NCBI RefSeq assembly: GCF_050948175.1
Contig: NW_027490091.1
Span: 5,084,001-5,148,000, forward strand
Origin: Xylocopa sonorina
Taxonomy: Eukaryota > Arthropoda > Insecta > Hymenoptera > Apidae
DNA: 64,000 bases
Reading direction: 5' to 3'
A program made the translations under genes and the position numbers. Shown in pieces: positions 11,976-24,049 of the stretch (its first letter is position 1; the number at the start of each line of letters is the position of its first letter). Under the pieces are notes generated by a model, which was not told the origin of the DNA, ran no database searches, and saw only the letters and a list, made by a program, of their open reading frames with translations.

Positions 11976-14900
11976 GCTAGGAAATAGCGCTTGCAGATGT
12001 CTGCGAATCGTGGCATTAGAGTTCTAATGCTTCTCAAAACGGAGTATCGCATCTCATTTCTATGTTTCATAGTAAGATATAGTATTCACTGTGCAGTGTT
12101 ATGTATACCTCGTATTCACTTCAAGAGAATGTAAATGCGACACTTCCTTGCCAGGAAATAGCGTTTGCAGATGTCTACGTATCGTAGCATTAGAGTTCTA
12201 ATGCATCTCAAAACGCGATATAGCTATTCCTTACTATGTTTCATGATAATATATAATATTCCCTGTGGAGTGCTATGTGTACCTCGTACTCATTTCAAAA
12301 GAATGTAAATGCGACACTTCCTTGCTAGGAAATACCGTTTGAAGATGTCTACGTATCGTAGAGTTAGTGCTCTAATGCTTCTCAAAACGCGACAGCGTTT
12401 CTCATTTCTATGTTTCATGATAGTATATATTATTCATCGAGTAGTGTCATGTATACCTTGCATACACTTCAAATGAATGTAAATGCGACACTTCCTTGCT
12501 AGGAAATAGCGTTTGCAGATGTCTGCGAATCGTGGCATTAGGGTTCTAATGATTCTCAAAACGGAGTATCGCTACTCATTTCTATGTTTCGTGATAATAT
12601 ATAATATTCATTGCGAAGTGCCATGTATATCTCGCATACACTTCAATTGAATGTAAATGCGACACTTCCTTGCTAGGAAATAGCGTTTGCAGATGTCTGC
12701 GTATCGTGGCATTAGATATCTAATGCTTCTCAAAACGCGGTATCGCTTCTCATTTCTATGTTTCGTGATAATATATAATATTCATTGCGAAGTGCCATGT
12801 ATATCTCGCATACACTTCAATTGAATGTACATGCGACACTTCCTTGCTCGGAAGTAGCGTTTGTAGATGTCTACGTATCGAAGCAATGGAGTTCTAATGC
12901 TTCTTAAATCGCCATATCGCATCTCACTTCTATGTTTCATGATAAGATATAATACTCATTGTGCAGTGTTATGTATATCTCGTCTATACTTCAAATTAAT
13001 GTAAATGCGACACTTCCTAACCCAGGAAATAGCGTTTGCAGATGTCTACGTATCGTAGCATTGGAGTTCTAATGCTTCTCAAAACGCGACATAGCTATTC
13101 GTTACTATGTTTCATGATAATATATAATATTCACTGTGGAGTGTTATGTATACCTCGTATTCACATCAGAAGAATGTAAATGCGACACTTCCTTGCTAGG
13201 AAGTAGCGTTTGCAGATGTCTGCGTATCGTGGCATTAGAGTTCTAATGCTTCTCAAAACGCAGTATCGCTACTCATTTCTATGTTTCATGATAAGATATA
13301 GTATTCACTGTGCAGTGTCATGTATACCTCGTATTCACTTCAAAAGAATGTAAATGCGACACTTCCTTGCTAGGAAATAGCGTTTGCAGATGTCTATGTA
13401 TCGCAGCATTAGTGCTCTAATGCTTCTCAAAACCCTACATCGTTGCTCCTTTCTATGTTTCATGATAGTATATAATATGCATTGCGTAGTGTCATGTGTA
13501 CCTCGCATACACTTCAAATGAATGTAAATGCGACAATTCCTTGCTTGGAAATAGCGTTTGCAGATGTCTACATATCGAAGCAATGGAGTTCTAATGCTTC
13601 TTAAATCGCCATATCGCATCTCATTTCTATGTTTCATGATAAGATATAATATTTATTCTGGAGTGTTATGTATACCTCGTATTCACATCAAATGTATGTA
13701 AATGCGACACTTCCTTGCCAGGAAATAGCGTTTGCAGCTGTCTACGTATCGTAGCATTAGAGTTCTAATGCATCTCAAAACGCGATATAGCTATTCGTTA
13801 CTATGTTTCATGATAATATATAATATTCCCTGTGGAGTGCTATGTATACCTCGTATTCATTTCAAAAGAATGTAAATGCGACACTTCCTTGCTAGGAAAT
13901 ACCGTTTGAAGATGTCCACGTATCGTAGAGTTAGTGCTCTAATGCTTCTCAAAACGCGACAGCGTTTCTCATTTCTATGTTTCATGATAGTATATAATAT
14001 TCATCGAGTAGTGTCATGTATACCTTGCATACACTTCAAATGATTGTAAATGCGACACTTCCTTGCTAGGAAATAGCGTTTGCAGATGTCTAGGTATCGT
14101 GGCATTAGAGTTCTATATCTTCTAAAAACGCGATATCGCTTCTCATGTCTATGTTTCTTTGTAATATATAGTATTCATTGCGACGTGTCATGTATACCTT
14201 GTATTCCTTTCAAAACAATGTAAATGCGACACTTGCTTGCTTGGAAGTAGCGTTTGCAGATGTCTACGTATCGAAGCAATAGTGTTCTAATTCTTCTTAA
14301 ATGGCGATATCGCCTCTCATTTCTATGTTTCATGATAAGATATAATATTCGTTGTGCAGTGTTATGTATATCTGATCTATACTTCAAATGAATGTAAATG
14401 CGACACTTCCTTGCTAGGAAATAGCGTTTGCAGATGTCTGCGAATCGTGGCATTAGAGTTCTAATGCTTCTCAAAACGCAGTATCGCTACTCATTTTTAT
14501 GTTTCGTGATAATATATAATATTCATTGCGAAGTGCCATGTATACCTTGCATACACTGCAATTGAATGTAAATGCGACACTTCCTTGCTAGGAAATAGCG
14601 TTTGCAGATGTCTGCGTATCGTGGCATTAGAGTTCTAATGCTACTCAAAACGCGGTATCGCTTCTCATTTCTATGTTTCAGGATAATATATAATATTCAT
14701 TGCGAAATGTCATGTATACCTCGCATACACTTAAAATGAATGTAAATGCGACACTTCCCTCGTAGGAAATAGCGTTTGCAGATGTCTACGTATCGAAGCA
14801 ATAGAATTCTAATGCTTCATAAATCGTCATATCGAGTCTCATTTTTTATGTTTCATGATAAGATATAATATTCATTGCGAACTATCATGTATGCCTCGCA

Positions 14901-17159
14901 TACACTTCAAATGAATGTTAATGCGACACTTCCTTGCTAGGAAATAGCGTTTGCAGATGTCTCCGGATCGAAGAAATAGTGTTCTAATGCTTCTTAAATC
15001 GCGATATCGCATCTCATTTCTATGTTTCGTGATAAGATATAATATTCATTGCGAAGTGTCATGTATACCTCGCATGCACTTAAAATGAGTGTAAATGCGA
15101 CACTTCCTTGCTAAGAAATAGCGATTGCAGATGTCTACGTATCGAAGCAATAGAGTTCTAATGCTTCTTAAATCGCGATATCGCATCTCATTTCTATGTT
15201 TCATGATAAGATATAATATTCATTGCGAAGTGTCATGTATACCTCGCACACACTTCAATTACTGTGAATGCGACAGTTCCTTGCTAGGAAATAGCGTTTG
15301 CAGATGTCTACGTATCGTGGCATTATAGTTCTAATGCTTCTCAAAACACGATGTCGCATCTCATTTCTATGCTACATGTTAAGATATAATATTCATTGCG
15401 AAGTGTCATTATACCTCGTATTCCTTTCAAAAGAATGTAAATGCGACACTTCCTTGCTAGGAAGTAGCGTTTGCAGATGTCTACGTATCGAAGCAATACA
15501 ATTCTAATGCTTCTTAAATCGTCATATCGCATCTCATTTATATGTTTCATGATAAGATATAATATTCATTGCGAAGTGTCATGTATACCTCGCATACACT
15601 TCAATTGAATGTACATGCGACACTTCCTTGCTAGGAAATAGCGTTTGCAGATGTCTACGTATCGAAGCAATAGAGTTCTAATGCTTCTCAAATCGCGATA
15701 TCGCATCCCATTTCTATGTTCCATGATAAGGTTTAATTTTCATTGCGAAGTGTCATGTATACCTCGCATCCACTTCAAATGAATGTAAATGCGACACTTG
15801 CTTTCTAGGAAATAGCGTTTGCAGATGTCTACGTATCGTAGCCTTAGAGTTCTAATGCTTCGCAAAACGCGATATCGCATCTCATTTCTGTGTTCAATGA
15901 TAAGATATAATATTCATTGCGAAGTGTCATTTATACCACACATCCACTTCAAATGAATGTAAATGCGACACTTCCTTGCTAGGAAATGGCGTTTGCAGAT
16001 GTCTACGTATCGAAGCACCAGAAATCTAAGGCTTCTTAAAACGCGATATCGCATCTCATTTCTATGTTTCGTGATAAGATATAATATTCATTGTGGAGTG
16101 TTATGTCTACTTCGTATTCACGTCAAAAGAGTGTAAATGCGAAACTTCCTTCTTAGGATATAGCGTTTGCAGATGTCTCCGTATCGAAGCAATAGTGTTC
16201 TAATGATTCTTAACTCGCGATATCAAATCTCATTACTGTGTTTCATGATGAGATATAATATTCATTGTGCAGTGTTATGTGTATCTCGTCTATACTTCAA
16301 ATGAATGTAAATGCGACACTTCCTTGCTAGGAAATAGCGTTTGCAGATGTCTACGTATCGAAGCAATAGTGTTCTAATGCTTCTTACATCGCGATATCGC
16401 ATCTCATTTCTATGTTTCGTGATAATATATAGTATTCACTGCGAAGTGTCATGTATACCTCGCATACACTTCTAATGAATGTAAATGCGACACTTCCTTG
16501 CTAGGAAATAGCGTTTGCAGATATCTACGTATCGAAGCAATAGTGTTCTAATGCTTCTCAAAAAGCGATATCGCATCCCATTCCTATGTTTCCTGATAAG
16601 ATATAGTATTCAATGTGCAGTGTCATGTATACCTCGCATACACTTCAAATGAACGTAAATGCGACACTTCCTTGCTAGGAAGTAGCATTTGCAGATGTCT
16701 ACGTATCGATGCAATAGAGTTCTAATGCTTCTTAAATCGCGATATCGCATCACATATCTATGTTTCATGATAAGATATCATATTCATTGTGCAGTGTTAT
16801 GAATACCTCGTATTCACTTCAAAAGAATATAAATGCGACACTTCCTTGCTAGGAAATAGCGTTTGCAGACGTCTACGTATCGAAGCAATAGTTTTCTAAT
16901 GTTTCTTAAATCGTCATATCGCATCTCATATCTACCTTTCTTGATAGGATATAATATTCATTGCGAAGTGTCATGTATACCTCGTATTCCTTTCAAAAGA
17001 ATGTAAGTGCGACACTTCCTTGCTAGGAAGTTGCGTTTGCAGATGTCTACGTATCGAACCAATAGATTTCTAATGCTTCTTAATTCGCCATATCGCATCC
17101 CATTTCTATGTTTCATGATAAGATATAATATTCATTGTGCATTGTTATGTATATCTCGT
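11976..17159 (+). repeat. Diverged satellite monomers between HOR A and the 17.2-kb segment
   Basis: About 30 monomers with mixed subtypes. One clear repeated block is about 12,150-12,480 matching 13,717-14,047 (lag 1,567 bp, nine monomers plus one base), with the linked features GTAGCATTAG, ATGCATCTCAAAACG and TATAGCTATTC. Many monomers here carry CGTGGCATTAG followed by CTCAAAACG, a linked subtype that recurs at 19.4-22.9 and 40.4 kb. No gene and no regular higher-order period is visible. Confidence 0.75.
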
Positions 17160-18815
17160 CTATACTTCAAATGAATGTAAATGCGACAATTCCTTGCTAG
17201 GAAGTAGCGTTGGCAGATGTCTACGTAACGAGGCAATAGATTTCAAGTGCATTTTAAAACGCGATACCGCATCTCATTTCTATGATGCATGATAAGACAT
17301 AATATTCATTGTTTAGTGTTATGCATACATCGTATTCACTTCAAAAGAATGTAAATGCGAAACTTACTTGCTAGGATATAGCGTTGGCAGATGTTTACGT
17401 ATCGAAGCAATAGAGTTCTAATGCTTCTTAAAACGAGATATCGCGTCTCATTTCTATGTCTCATGATAAGATATAAAATTCATTGCGAAGTGTCGCTTAT
17501 ACCTCGCATACACTTCAAATGAATGTAAATATGACACTTCCTTGCAAAAAAATAGCGTTTGCAGATGTCTACGTATCCAAGCAATAGAGTTCTAGTGCTT
17601 CTCAAAACGCGATATCGGATCTCATTTCTATATTTCATGATAAGATATAATATCCATTGCGATGTGTCATGTATAGCTCATATTCACTTCAAATGAATGT
17701 AAATGTGACACTTCCTTGCTAGGAAGTAGAGTTTGCAGACGTCTACGTATCGTAACAATAGGGTTCTTATGCTCTTTATATCGCGATATCGCATCTCATT
17801 TGTATGTTACATGATAAGATATAATATTCATTGCGAAGCGTCATGTATTCCTCGTATTCACTTCAAAAGGTGGTAAGTGCGGCACTTCCATGCTAGGAAA
17901 CAGCGTTTGCAGATGTCTACTTATAGTAGCATCAGAGTTCTAATGCTTCTTAAAACGCAATATCTCATCTCATTTCTATGTTTCATTATAAGATATAATA
18001 TTCATTGCGAAGCGTCACTTGTACCTCGAATTCACTTCAAACGAATGTAAATGCGACACTTCCTTGCTAGGAATTAACGTTTGCAGATGTCTACGTATCG
18101 GGGTAATGGAGTTTTAATGCTCCTTAAAACGCGATATCGCATCTCATTTCTATGTTTCATGATATGATATAATATCCATAGCGAAGTGTCATGTATACCT
18201 CGTATTCACTTCAAGTGAATGTAAATACGACACTTCCTTGCTAGGAAATAGCGCCCCCAGATGTCTACGTATCGTAGCAATAGAGTTCTAATACTTCCTA
18301 AAACGCGATATCGCATCTCTCTACTATGTTTCCTGATAAGATATCATATTCATTGCGGACCGTTATGTATACCTCGTATTCACTTCAAAAGAATGTAAAT
18401 GCGACACTATCTGGCAGGAAAAAGCGTTTCCAGATGCCTACGTATCGAAACAGTAGGTTATTCATTGTGGACTGTTATGTATACCTCGTATTCACTTCAA
18501 AAGAATGTAAATGCGACCCTATCAGGCAGGAAAAATCGTTTCCAGATGCCTACGTATCGAAATAATAGGTTTCTATTGCATCTTAAAGCGAGATGTTGCA
18601 TTATATTTCGATGTTACATGATAAAATATAATATTCATTGCGAAGCATCATGTATACCTCCTATTCACTTGAAAAGAATGTAAATGCGACACTATCTTGT
18701 AGGAAAAAGCGTTTCCAGATGCCTACGTATCGAAACAATAGGTTTCTATTGCATCTTAAAGCGAGATGTTGCATCCTATTTCTATGTTTCATGATAAGAT
18801 ATAAAATTCATTGCG
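17160..18815 (+). repeat. Segmental duplication I, copy 1
   Basis: This block matches about 24,656-26,200 at lag 7,496 bp; for example TGGCAGATG at 17,211 and 24,707. After an extra 112-bp partial monomer near 18,458 the lag becomes 7,384 bp. The left part also matches 37,103-37,530. Its right end holds the most diverged monomers of the window, with GGCAGGAAAAAGCG, TTTCCAGATGCC and AAAGCGAGATGTTGC in place of the usual strings. No gene is present. Confidence 0.88.
18440..18570 (+). repeat. Short 112-bp monomer from a 62-bp deletion
   Basis: Near 18,458 the sequence CAGTAGG joins directly to TTATTCATTG, dropping about 62 bp that normally lie between them. It is followed by a second copy of the GGCAGGAAAAA monomer. 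The sister segment at 25.82-25.95 kb has only one such monomer. The net difference between the segments is 112 bp, equal to 174 minus 62, so copy 1 gained one shortened monomer. Confidence 0.85.
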
Positions 18816-19340
18816 AAGTGTCATCTATACCTCGTATTCCTTTCAAAAGAATGTAAATGCGACACTTCCTTGCTAGGAAGAAGCGTTTGCAGATGTCTAT
18901 GTTTCGAAGCAATAGTGTTCTAATGCTTCTTAAATCGCCATATCGCTACACATTACTATGTTTCATGATAACATATAATATTCATTGTGGAGTGTTATGT
19001 ATACCTCGTATTCCTTTCTAAAGAATGTAAACGCGACACTGCCTTGCAAGGAAGTAGCGTTTGCAGATGTCTACGTATCGAAGCAATAGTGTTCTAATGC
19101 TTCTTAAATCGCGATATCGCATCCCATTTCTATGTTTTATGATAAGATATAATATTCATTGTGCAATGTTATGTATACCTCGTATTCACTTCAAAAGAAT
19201 GTAAATGCGACACTTCCTTGTTAGGAAGTAGCGTTTTCAAATGTCTACGTATCGTTGCATTAGTGCTCTAATGCTTCTCAAAACGCGATATCTTTTCTCC
19301 TTTCTATGTTTCATGATAGTATATAATATTCATTGCGCAG
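18816..19340 (+). repeat. Diverged monomers between duplication I and HOR B
   Basis: Three monomers. The one at 18.83-18.98 kb has the linked pair TGTTCTAATGC and CGCTACACATTAC, a module that recurs near 27.17, 29.95, 33.25, 34.5, 34.84 and 36.40 kb. No gene is present. Confidence 0.7.
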
Positions 19341-22300
19341 TGTCATGTATACCTCGCATACACTTAAAATGAATGTAAATGCGACACTTCCTTGCTAGGA
19401 AATAGCGTTTGCAGATGTCTGCGTATCGTGGCATTAGAGTTCTAATGCTTCTCAAAACGCGATATCGCATCTCATTTCTATGTTTCATGATAAGATATAA
19501 TACTCATTGTGGAGTGTTATGTATACCTCGTATTTACGTCAAAAGAATGTAAATGCGACACTTCCTTCCTAGGGAATAGCATTTGCAGATGTCTACGTAT
19601 CGAAGCAATAGTGTTCTAATGCTTCTTAAATGGCGATATCGCATCTCATTTCTATGTTCATGACAATATGTAACATTCATTGCGAAGTGTCATGTATACC
19701 TCGCATACACTTAAAATGAATGTAAATGCGACACTTCCTTGCTAGGAAATAGCGTTTGCAGATGTCTACGTATCGAAGCAATAGATTTCTAAAGCTTGCT
19801 AATTCGCGATATCGCATCTCATATCTATGTTTCATGATAATATATAATATTCATTGCGAAGTTTCATGTATACCTCGCATACAATTCAAACGAATGTGAA
19901 TGCGACAGTTCCATGCTAGGAAATAGTGTCTGCAGATATCTACGTTTCGAAGCAATAGAGTTCTAATGCTTCTTAATTTGCGATATCGCATATCATTTCT
20001 ATGTTTCATGATAACATATAATATACATTGTGGAGTGTTATGCATACCTCGTATTCACTTCAAACGAATGTATACTTCCTTGCTAGGAAATAGCGTTTGC
20101 AGATGTCTACGTATCGAAGCAATAGATTTCTAATGCTTGCTAGTTCGCGATATCGCATCTCATATCTACATTTCATGATAAGATATAATATTCATTGTGC
20201 AGTGTTATGTATACCCCTTATTCACTTCAAAAGAATGTAAATGCTACAATTTCTTGCTAGGAAATAGCGTTTGCAGATGTCTACGTATCGAAGCAATAGT
20301 TTTCTAATGCTTCTTAATTCGTCATATCGCATCTCATATCTACGTTTCATGATAAGATATAATATCCATTCCGAAGTGTCATGTATACCTCGTATTCCTT
20401 TCAAAAGAATGTAAATGCGACACTTCCTTGCTAGGAAATAGCGTTTGCAGATGTCTACGTATCGAAGCAATAGTGTTCTAATGCTTCTTAAATCGCGATA
20501 TCGCATCTCATTTCTATGTTTCATGACAATATATAATATTCATTGCGAAGTGTCATGTATACCTCGCATACACTTAAAATGAATGTAAATGCGACACTTC
20601 CTTGCTAGGAAATAGCGTTTGCAGATGTCTGCGTATCGTGGCATTAGAGTTCTAATGCTTCTCAAAACGCGATATCGCATCTCATTTCTATGTTTCATGA
20701 TAAGATATAATACTCATTGTGGAGTGTTATGTATACCTCGTATTTACGTCAAAAGAATGTAAATGCGACACTTCCTTCCTAGGGAATAGCATTTGCAGAT
20801 GTCTACGTATCGAAGCAATAGTGTTCTAATGCTTCTTAAATGGCGATATCGCATCTCATTTCTATGTTCATGACAATATGTAACATTCATTGCGAAGTGT
20901 CATGTATACCTCGCATACACTTAAAATGAATGTAAATGCGACACTTCCTTGCTAGGAAATAGCGTTTGCAGATGTCTACGTATCGAAGCAATAGATTTCT
21001 AAAGCTTGCTAATTCGCGATATCGCATCTCATATCTATGTTTCATGATAATATATAATATTCATTGCGAAGTTTCATGTATACCTCGCATACAATTCAAA
21101 CGAATGTGAATGCGACAGTTCCATGCTAGGAAATAGTGTTTGCAGATATCTACGTTTCGAAGCAATAGAGTTCTAATGCTTCTTAATTTGCGATATCGCA
21201 TATCATTTCTATGTTTCATGATAACATATAATATACATTGTGGAGTGTTATGCATACCTCGTATTCACTTCAAACGAATGTATACTTCCTTGCTAGGAAA
21301 TAGCGTTTGCAGATGTCTACGTATCGAAGCAATAGATTTCTAATGCTTGCTAGTTCGCGATATCGCATCTCATATCTACATTTCATGATAAGATATAATA
21401 TTCATTGTGCAGTGTTATGTATACCCCTTATTCACTTCAAAAGAATGTAAATGCTACAATTTCTTGCTAGGAAATAGCGTTTGCAGATGTCTACGTATCG
21501 AAGCAATAGTTTTCTAATGCTTCTTAATCCGTCATATCGCATCTCATATCTACGTTTCATGATAAGATATAATATCCATTCCGAAGTGTCATGTATACCT
21601 CGTATTCCTTTCAAAAGAATGTAAATGCGACACTTCCTTGCTAGGAAATAGCGTTTGCAGATGTCTACGTATCGAAGCAATAGTGTTCTAATGCTTCTTA
21701 AATCGCGATATCGCATCTCATTTCTATGTTTCATGACAATATATAATATTCATTGCGAAGTGTCATGTATACCTCGCATACACTTAAAATGAATGTAAAT
21801 GCGACACTTCCTTGCTAGGAAATAGCGTTTGCAGATGTCTGCGTATCGTGGCATTAGAGTTCTAATGCTTCTCAAAACGCGATATCGCATCTCATTTCTA
21901 TGTTTCATGATAAGATATAATACTCATTGTGGAGTGTTATGTATACCTCGTATTTACGTCAAAAGAATGTAAATGCGACACGTCCTTCCTAGGAAATAGC
22001 ATTTGCAGATGTCTACGTATCGAAGCAATAGTGTTCTAATGCTTCTTAAATGGCGATATCGCATCTCATTTCTATGTTCATGACAATATGTAACATTCAT
22101 TGCGAAGTGTCATGTATACCTCGCATACACTTAAAATGAATGTAAATGCGACACTTCCTTGCTAGGAAATAGCGTTTGCAGATGTCTACGTATCGAAGCA
22201 ATAGTTTTCTAATGCTTCTTAATTCGTCATATCGCATCTCATATCTACGTTTCATGATAAGATATAATATCCATTCCGAAGTGTCATGTATACCTCGTAT

Positions 22301-23420
22301 TCCTTTCAAAAGAATGTAAATGCGACACTTCCTTGCTAGGAAATAGCGTTTGCAGATGTCTACGTATCGAAGCAATAGTGTTCTAATGCTTCTTAAATGG
22401 CGATATCGCATCTCATTTCTATGTTCATGACAATATGTAACATTCATTGCGAAGTGTCATGTATACCTCGCATACACTTAAAATGAATGTAAATGCGACA
22501 CTTCCTTGCTAGGAAATAGCGTTTGCAGATGTCTACGTATCGAAGCAATAGTTTTCTAATGCTTCTTAATTCGTCATATCGCATCTCATATCTACGTTTC
22601 ATGATAAGATATAATATCCATTCCGAAGTGTCATGTATACCTCGTATTCCTTTCAAAAGAATGTAAATGCGACACTTCCTTGCTAGGAAATAGCGTTTGC
22701 AGATGTCTACGTATCGAAGCAATAGTGTTCTAATGCTTCTTAAATCGCGATATCGCATCTCATTTCTATGTTTCATGACAATATATAATATTCATTGCGA
22801 AGTGTCATGTATACCTCGCATACACTTAAAATGAATGTAAATGCGACACTTCCTTGCTAGGAAATAGCGTTTGCAGATGTCTGCGTATCGTGGCATTAGA
22901 GTTCTAATGCTTCTCAAAACGCGATATCGCATCTCATTTCTATGTTTCATGATAAGATATAATACTCATTGTGGAGTATTATGTATACCTCGTATTTACG
23001 TCAAAAGAATGTAAATGCGACACGTCCATCCTAGGAAATAGCATTTGCAGATGTCTACGTATCGAAGCAATAGTGTTCTAATGCTTCTTAAATGGCGATA
23101 TCGCATCTCATTTCTATGTTCATGACAATATGTAACATTCATTGCGAAGTGTCATGTATACCTCGCATACACTTAAAATGAATGTAAATGCGACACTTCC
23201 TTGCTAGGAAATAGCGTTTGCAGATGTCTACGTATCGAAGCAATAGTTTTCTAATGCTTCTTAATTCGTCATATCGCATCTCATATCTACGTTTCATGAT
23301 AAGATATAATATCCATTGCGAAGTGTCATGTATACCTCGTATTCCTTTCAAAAGAATGTAAATGCGACACTTCCTTGCTAGGAAATAGCGTTTGCAGATG
23401 TCTACGTATCGAAGCAATAG
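19341..23420 (+). repeat. HOR B: 7-monomer higher-order repeat of 1,210 bp, rearranged at its right end
   Basis: GCGTATCGTGGCATTAG marks unit starts at 19,421, 20,631 and 21,841, spaced exactly 1,210 bp. The unit is seven monomers (1,218) less 8 bp, most of it lost where AATGTATACTTCC (near 20,069 and 21,279) replaces the longer AATGTAAATGCGACACTTCC. The next start is at 22,882, only 1,041 bp on. Calling the unit 1-2-3-4-5-6-7, the third copy reads 1-2-6-(7/2)-6-7 and the fourth 1-2-6 before the pattern ends near 23,420. The first two full copies are nearly identical by eye. No gene is present. Confidence 0.9.
22100..22800 (+). repeat. Rearranged part of HOR B with a hybrid monomer
   Basis: Monomers 3, 4 and 5 of the unit are missing and monomers 6 and 7 occur twice. 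The monomer at about 22,330-22,440 begins like monomer 7 but ends like monomer 2, with TAAATGGCGATATC and GTTCATGACAATATGTAAC. This is a recombinant monomer formed by misaligned exchange. Confidence 0.78.
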
Positions 23421-23670
23421 GGATCTAATGCTTCTTAAATCGCCATATTGCATCTCATTTCTATGTTTCATGATAAGATATAATATTCATTGTGCAGTGT
23501 TATGTATACCTCGTATTCACCTCAAAAGAATATAAATGTGACACTTCCTTGCTAGGAAATAGCGTTTGCAGATATCTACGTATCGAAGCAATAGTGTCCT
23601 AAAGCTTCTTAAATCGCGATATCGCATCTCATTTCTATGTTTCATGATAAGATATAGCATTCATTGTGCA
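23340..23670 (+). repeat. Two-monomer block shared with 34,050-34,380
   Basis: From AATAGGGATC (23,421) through CACCTCAAAAGAATATAAATG to GTGTCCTAAAGC the sequence matches 34,130 onward with few changes. The lag of 10,709 bp is 62 monomers minus 80 bp plus 1, which agrees with the 80-bp deletion at 24,193 lying between them. Confidence 0.8.
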
Positions 23671-24049
23671 GTGTTATGTATACCTCGTATTCACTTGAAA
23701 AGAATGTAAATGTGACAATACCCTGCTAGTAAATAGCGATTGCAGATATCTACGTATCGTAGCAACAAAGATCTAATGCTTCTTCAAACGCGATATCGCA
23801 ACTCATTTCTATGTTTCATGATAAGATATAATATTCATTGCGAAATGTCTCATGTATACCTCGCATACACTTCAAATGATTGTAAAAGCGACACTTCCTT
23901 GCTAGGAAATAGCGCTTTCAGATGTCTACGTATCGTAGCAATAGAGTTCTAACGCTTTTCAAAATGCGATATCGCATGCCATTTCCATGCTTCATGATAA
24001 GATATAATATTCATTGCTAAGTGTCATGTATACATTGTATTCACTTCAA
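23671..24049 (+). repeat. Diverged monomers between HOR B and duplication I copy 2
   Basis: Two monomers with private variants, such as GCAACAAAG at about 23,760 and a 2-bp gain at ATGTCTCATG near 23,847. No gene is present. Confidence 0.7.

Noticed and set aside
22097..22447. Minus-strand ORF of 116 codons, one of many similar ones of 60-118 codons on both strands
   Set aside because: These ORFs are the satellite monomer read in phase (58 codons per unit). They begin and end at satellite variants, recur with every monomer family and have no recognisable domain, so I do not call them genes.
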